From positions 62,001-126,000 of the forward strand of contig JBEKYC010000005.1 in the NCBI GenBank assembly GCA_049511415.1: a DNA stretch of 64,000 bases, read 5' to 3'. This document shows, one piece after another, positions 60,994 to 64,000 of the stretch; position 1 is the first letter of the stretch, and every line of letters begins with the position of its first letter. This DNA is from Bog-159 sp049511415 (GTDB taxonomy: Bacteria; Acidobacteriota; Terriglobia; Bryobacterales; Bryobacteraceae). The position numbers and the translations under genes are program-made. The notes beneath the pieces were generated by a model that worked only from the letters and a program-made list of their open reading frames with translations, was not told where the DNA came from and did not search any database.

Positions 60994-63282
60994 ATGCATG
61001 CACGCAGAATACTAATACTGGGAGTGTTAGCCTCGGCTGGCGCGGCCCGTGCCCAGCTGGATGTGCTGACCGCGAATTATGACAACAACCGCACCAGCCA
61101 GAATCTGAACGAGGGTCTGCTTAACACGAGCAACGTGAATCCCGCGCAATTCGGCCAGATCTACGCCTATCCGGTAGACGGGCAAGTGTACGCCCAGCCG
61201 CTGTATGTCCACGCACTCGGCATTCCCGGGAAAGGCACGCTGAACGTGCTTTACGTGGCAACCATGCACAACAGCGTGTTCGCCTTCGATGCCGACGCCA
61301 CGTCAGGGACCGCGCCCCTCTGGCAGGTGAATTTGGGAACTTCCGTGGATCCCGCCACATTCGACGTGGCGGGGGCGGCGCCGTATTCGGACATCCTGAA
61401 CGAGGTGGGAATTCTGAGTACACCGACGATCGACCGGACCGGCAACACGATTTATGTCGTCGCGGAGACCGTGACGGGCGGGAATGATGCCTTCTTTCTG
61501 CATGCCCTGGATCTAACCACGGGCACGGAAAAGCTGAATGGCCCGGTTCAGATACAGGCCGCCGTCGATGGCACCGGGTGGGGTGGTACCGGCGATGCGG
61601 TCAACGGATCACTACCGCTCCTGGCCGCCAGTCACCTGCAGCGGCCCGGACTGCTATTGGCGAATGGCGCGATTTATATAGGCTTCGGATCGCACGGCGA
61701 TTATGTGCCTTGGCACGGCTGGGTGCTGGCCTATAATTCAACCAATCTGCAGCAACAAACGGGCGTCTTCAACACCACGCCGTCGGCGGCCGGCTCGGCG
61801 ATCTGGCAGGGAGGACGCGGTTTGGCTGCCGATCCGAACGGCGGGATCTACTGCTCCACGGGCAACGGGAATTATGACGGCGTCATGTCCTGGGGGGAGA
61901 CGGTGTTGCATTTGACCCCGTCGTTGGAGGTAGCGGATTGGTTCACACCGGCCGAATATGCCGGATGGACGGACGACGATCAGGACCTCGGTTCCAGTGG
62001 ACCGATCCTGTTGCCGGGAACCACCTTGCTGGTAGCGGGAGGCAAAGCGGGCTTGGTAGCGCTCGCGGACACCACCAACCTGGGACACGAGGTGGATGCC
62101 GACGCGGGTGTACTGCAGACGTTTCAAGCAGTTCCCACAGGGCGGTTCGCAATCTTTAATATGGCATTGTGGAACCGGCCCGACGGGCCCATTCTCTATG
62201 TCTGGGGCGAAGGCGACCCGTTGCGCGAATTCCAGATGCAGAACGGCGCGTTCAACACCACGGCTTTGGCCGTCAACAGCACGGCGCAGAATGCACTGCC
62301 ATTCAGCGGTATGACGGTATCGTCCAATGCCTTCGTGCCTGGCAGCGGAATTTTTTGGGCGACCACGGTCGGCTCCAGTAGCTTCCCGGCGCCGGGCGCG
62401 TTGCATGCTTTTGACGCCATGGACGTTAGCCAGGAATTGTGGAACAGCGGTATGCAAGCGACCCGCGATGCGCTGGGCAATTTCACGAAATTCGCGAATC
62501 CGACAGTGGCCAATGGCAGGGTGTACGTGCCCACCGATTCGAGCCAGGTGGTGGTTTATGGTCTGCTGCCGGTCCCCGGAATTCAAGCGGTGGTGAATGC
62601 CGCCAGCTACACCAGTTCGGCAATTGCGCCCGGAGAATTGATCTCCGTGTTTGGCATCGGCATCGGGCCCACGGACCCCCTAAAGCTGGTCCTGAACTCC
62701 GCCGGCAATGTGAGCACTTCGCTGCAAGGATACACTGTCACGTTCGACGGCGTGGCTGCCCCGCTGCTCTATGCCGCGGCGGGACAAATCAACGCGGTCG
62801 TTCCGTTTTCAGTAGCGGGCAAATCCTCGACTGTTATGGAATTGTGGGCTCCGGCCAACACCCGATACTCCGTGACGCTTCCGGTCAGCCCGGCGGCACC
62901 CGCCATTTTCGAGTTGGGAACCTCCGGGCAGGGGGGCATTTTGAACGGCGATTACTCGGTCAATTCCGCGGCACACCCGGCGCCGCGTGGATCCACGGTG
63001 GCTATTTACGCCACAGGCACCGGCGTGCTGACCCCGGCATCGGCGGATGGCGTAGTCATTTCCGCAACCAATCCACCAGTGTCCGCGGCGCCAGTCACGG
63101 TGACCATTGGTGGCCAGGCAGCAATCGTGAGCTATCAGGGCGGCGCGCCCGGACTGGTCGCCGGTGTAATGCAGATCAATGCACAGGTACCGGCAAGCGT
63201 GACACCCGGGAGCGCCGTACCGGTGACGATCAGTGCAGGTGGCGTGGCCGGATTGGCAACCGTCACTATGGCGGTCGAGTAA
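60994..63282 (+). CDS. Secreted PQQ-like propeller with Solibacter-type C-terminal domain
   Basis: A 762-aa exported protein. Signal peptide HARRILILGVLASAGAARAQ, a PQQ/YVTN-like propeller (YANYDNNRTSQNLNE-type opening, VLYVATMHNSVFAFDAD, YVVAETVTG, GLLLANGAIYIGFG), and a C-terminal TIGR03437-type domain. In the last, VNAASYTSSAIAPGELISVFGIGIG and APLLYAAAGQINAVVPFSV, VAIYATGTGVLTP, and GVMQINAQVPASV are diagnostic for the domain repeatedly seen in Solibacter usitatus. The role of that domain is unknown; it may anchor or sort proteins. Start ATG 60994 places the signal peptide first. Confidence 0.92.
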   Translation: MHARRILILGVLASAGAARAQLDVLTANYDNNRTSQNLNEGLLNTSNVNPAQFGQIYAYPVDGQVYAQPLYVHALGIPGKGTLNVLYVATMHNSVFAFDADATSGTAPLWQVNLGTSVDPATFDVAGAAPYSDILNEVGILSTPTIDRTGNTIYVVAETVTGGNDAFFLHALDLTTGTEKLNGPVQIQAAVDGTGWGGTGDAVNGSLPLLAASHLQRPGLLLANGAIYIGFGSHGDYVPWHGWVLAYNSTNLQQQTGVFNTTPSAAGSAIWQGGRGLAADPNGGIYCSTGNGNYDGVMSWGETVLHLTPSLEVADWFTPAEYAGWTDDDQDLGSSGPILLPGTTLLVAGGKAGLVALADTTNLGHEVDADAGVLQTFQAVPTGRFAIFNMALWNRPDGPILYVWGEGDPLREFQMQNGAFNTTALAVNSTAQNALPFSGMTVSSNAFVPGSGIFWATTVGSSSFPAPGALHAFDAMDVSQELWNSGMQATRDALGNFTKFANPTVANGRVYVPTDSSQVVVYGLLPVPGIQAVVNAASYTSSAIAPGELISVFGIGIGPTDPLKLVLNSAGNVSTSLQGYTVTFDGVAAPLLYAAAGQINAVVPFSVAGKSSTVMELWAPANTRYSVTLPVSPAAPAIFELGTSGQGGILNGDYSVNSAAHPAPRGSTVAIYATGTGVLTPASADGVVISATNPPVSAAPVTVTIGGQAAIVSYQGGAPGLVAGVMQINAQVPASVTPGSAVPVTISAGGVAGLATVTMAVE

Positions 63283-63317
63283 GCGCTACGCATCCGCCAG
63301 CATGGATTTCGCCTTCG

Positions 63318-64000
63318 CTATTTAGGATTTACCAAGATGAAGCGGCCAGCCACATAATCGAGGACATAGTCATAGTGGTGGGGGTCCACCTGGACATGAT
63401 GTTCCGTCCATACGGCCATGCGCTCGGCTTCCAGCTTCGGGTCGCCGTACAACAGGCGGATTAAAAAGTAGACGTCGTAATCCTGGTAACCATCCGCGTC
63501 CGAGAGCAAGAGGATACGCGCGCCCTTTCGCGGCGCCGGTATCAGCCGGCGGATCTGATCTTCATAGCGCTGGAAACGGTGCTGCATGTCGTGGGCGGCG
63601 GCGGCGTGCATTTCGATTGAGTCACGCTGCCAAGGCGCCAGCTTGAACACAAGCAAAATCAGCAGGGAGGCCTGCGCCACAGCACGCACCAGGACATGTC
63701 TGCCCGTCAGGAGTTCGAGCAGCCAGTCGAGCAGCCCGGCGACGTAGACTGCCCAGCCTACCGCCGGCACCATGTAGGCGAACCCGCCGCGTCCAGGAAT
63801 AAAGGCAAGCGGCAGAACGCCGGCCAGTATGAACGCAATCGCCCAGATCAGATCCCGGCGCCTGCTGGCCGCGGCGATCGCCACCATGGCGGCCAGCAGC
63901 GCGCCCATCTGGAGCGGCTTGAGATCGGGCCAAAAGGTGAGCTCATGCAAATAATGCGACAGCGATTGAATGTAAGCCGCGGCGGAGTAATGCGGGCGGT
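63318..64000 (-). CDS. C-terminal part of a polytopic membrane protein (5' end outside window)
   Basis: The frame is open from the stop at 63318 to the window edge, so only the C-terminal 227 codons are seen. Three helices (LQMGALLAAMVAIAAAS, DLIWAIAFILAGVLPLAFI, YMVPAVGWAVYVAGLLDWLLELL) and then VLVRAVAQASLLILLVF precede a soluble tail with ARILLLSDADGYQDYDVYFLIRLLYGDP and the His-rich EHHVQVDPHHYDYVLDYV. This looks like the end of a GT39/ArnT-like membrane glycosyltransferase or a related protein. The start codon and family signature are not visible. Confidence 0.6.
   Translation of the reverse strand, partial: RPHYSAAAYIQSLSHYLHELTFWPDLKPLQMGALLAAMVAIAAASRRRDLIWAIAFILAGVLPLAFIPGRGGFAYMVPAVGWAVYVAGLLDWLLELLTGRHVLVRAVAQASLLILLVFKLAPWQRDSIEMHAAAAHDMQHRFQRYEDQIRRLIPAPRKGARILLLSDADGYQDYDVYFLIRLLYGDPKLEAERMAVWTEHHVQVDPHHYDYVLDYVAGRFILVNPK

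Overview
The window looks like a chromosomal segment of a soil-type Acidobacteriota, most likely of the Bryobacterales/Solibacter lineage. The evidence is two PadR plus long MacB/FtsX-type permease pairs of the 'acidobacterial duplicated orphan permease' kind, a secreted beta-propeller ending in the Solibacter-type TIGR03437 domain, a GloVer-repeat protein, an FG-GAP/ASPIC protein, many secreted propellers and hydrolases, and uniformly GC-rich codon use. No rRNA, tRNA, CRISPR array, insertion sequence or prophage was recognised.

Layout. 0-4 kb: one giant gene fusing topoisomerase III to RecQ helicase and an HRDC domain. 4-8 kb: a scarred accessory patch with a truncated FRG-domain gene, a ribbon-helix-helix protein plus small partner (toxin-antitoxin-like), a broken VOC gene, an intact AidB-like acyl-CoA dehydrogenase, and a chimeric wreck of a beta-propeller and a GyrI-like domain. 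8-12.7 kb: copper chaperone and copper ATPase, then a membrane protein, a LolA-like carrier and an HGSNAT-like acyltransferase. 12.7-14.7 kb: methyltransferase remnant, TauE/DUF1634 pair and a small conserved protein. 14.9-17.8 kb: yacG-pgpA-NHL propeller-cinA operon. 17.9-20.5 kb: S53 peptidase and a second TauE. 20.5-24.6 kb: stress cluster hsp20-clpB-htpX. 24.7-31.2 kb: PadR/permease pair, a 58-aa zinc-ribbon gene and a large BNR-propeller protein. 31.2-36.9 kb: DUF697 protein with a PD-(D/E)XK-like protein, a ten-helix membrane protein, a PmoA/DUF6807 protein, an esterase and a DoxX remnant. 37-46 kb (all minus): fumarase, pyrE, sugar transferase, Spy-like protein, CRTAC1 protein, M20 peptidase and acyl-CoA carboxylase beta chain. 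46-50 kb: gene-poor stretch with a Spy-like remnant, MBL hydrolase, small secreted protein and GloVer protein. 50-55.3 kb (minus): ROK sugar kinase, serpin, PadR and permease. 55.3-64 kb: BON protein, prepilin peptidase, two glycosyltransferases, site-2 protease, HU, a 37-aa membrane peptide, a Tat-exported aminotransferase, a TIGR03437 protein and a partial membrane protein.

Three themes run through the window. First, both PadR genes have a strong sigma70-type promoter whose -10 box ends only 6-8 bases before the start codon, so leaderless mRNAs are predicted. Second, several genes (VOC, propeller/GyrI, methyltransferase, DoxX, Spy-like) are remnants that appear to have lost internal segments, which points to real gene decay by small deletions next to otherwise intact operons. 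Third, the TopB-RecQ-HRDC polypeptide would put the two enzymatic partners of a dissolvasome-like machine in one chain. All assignments come from reading motifs by eye; no database search was run.
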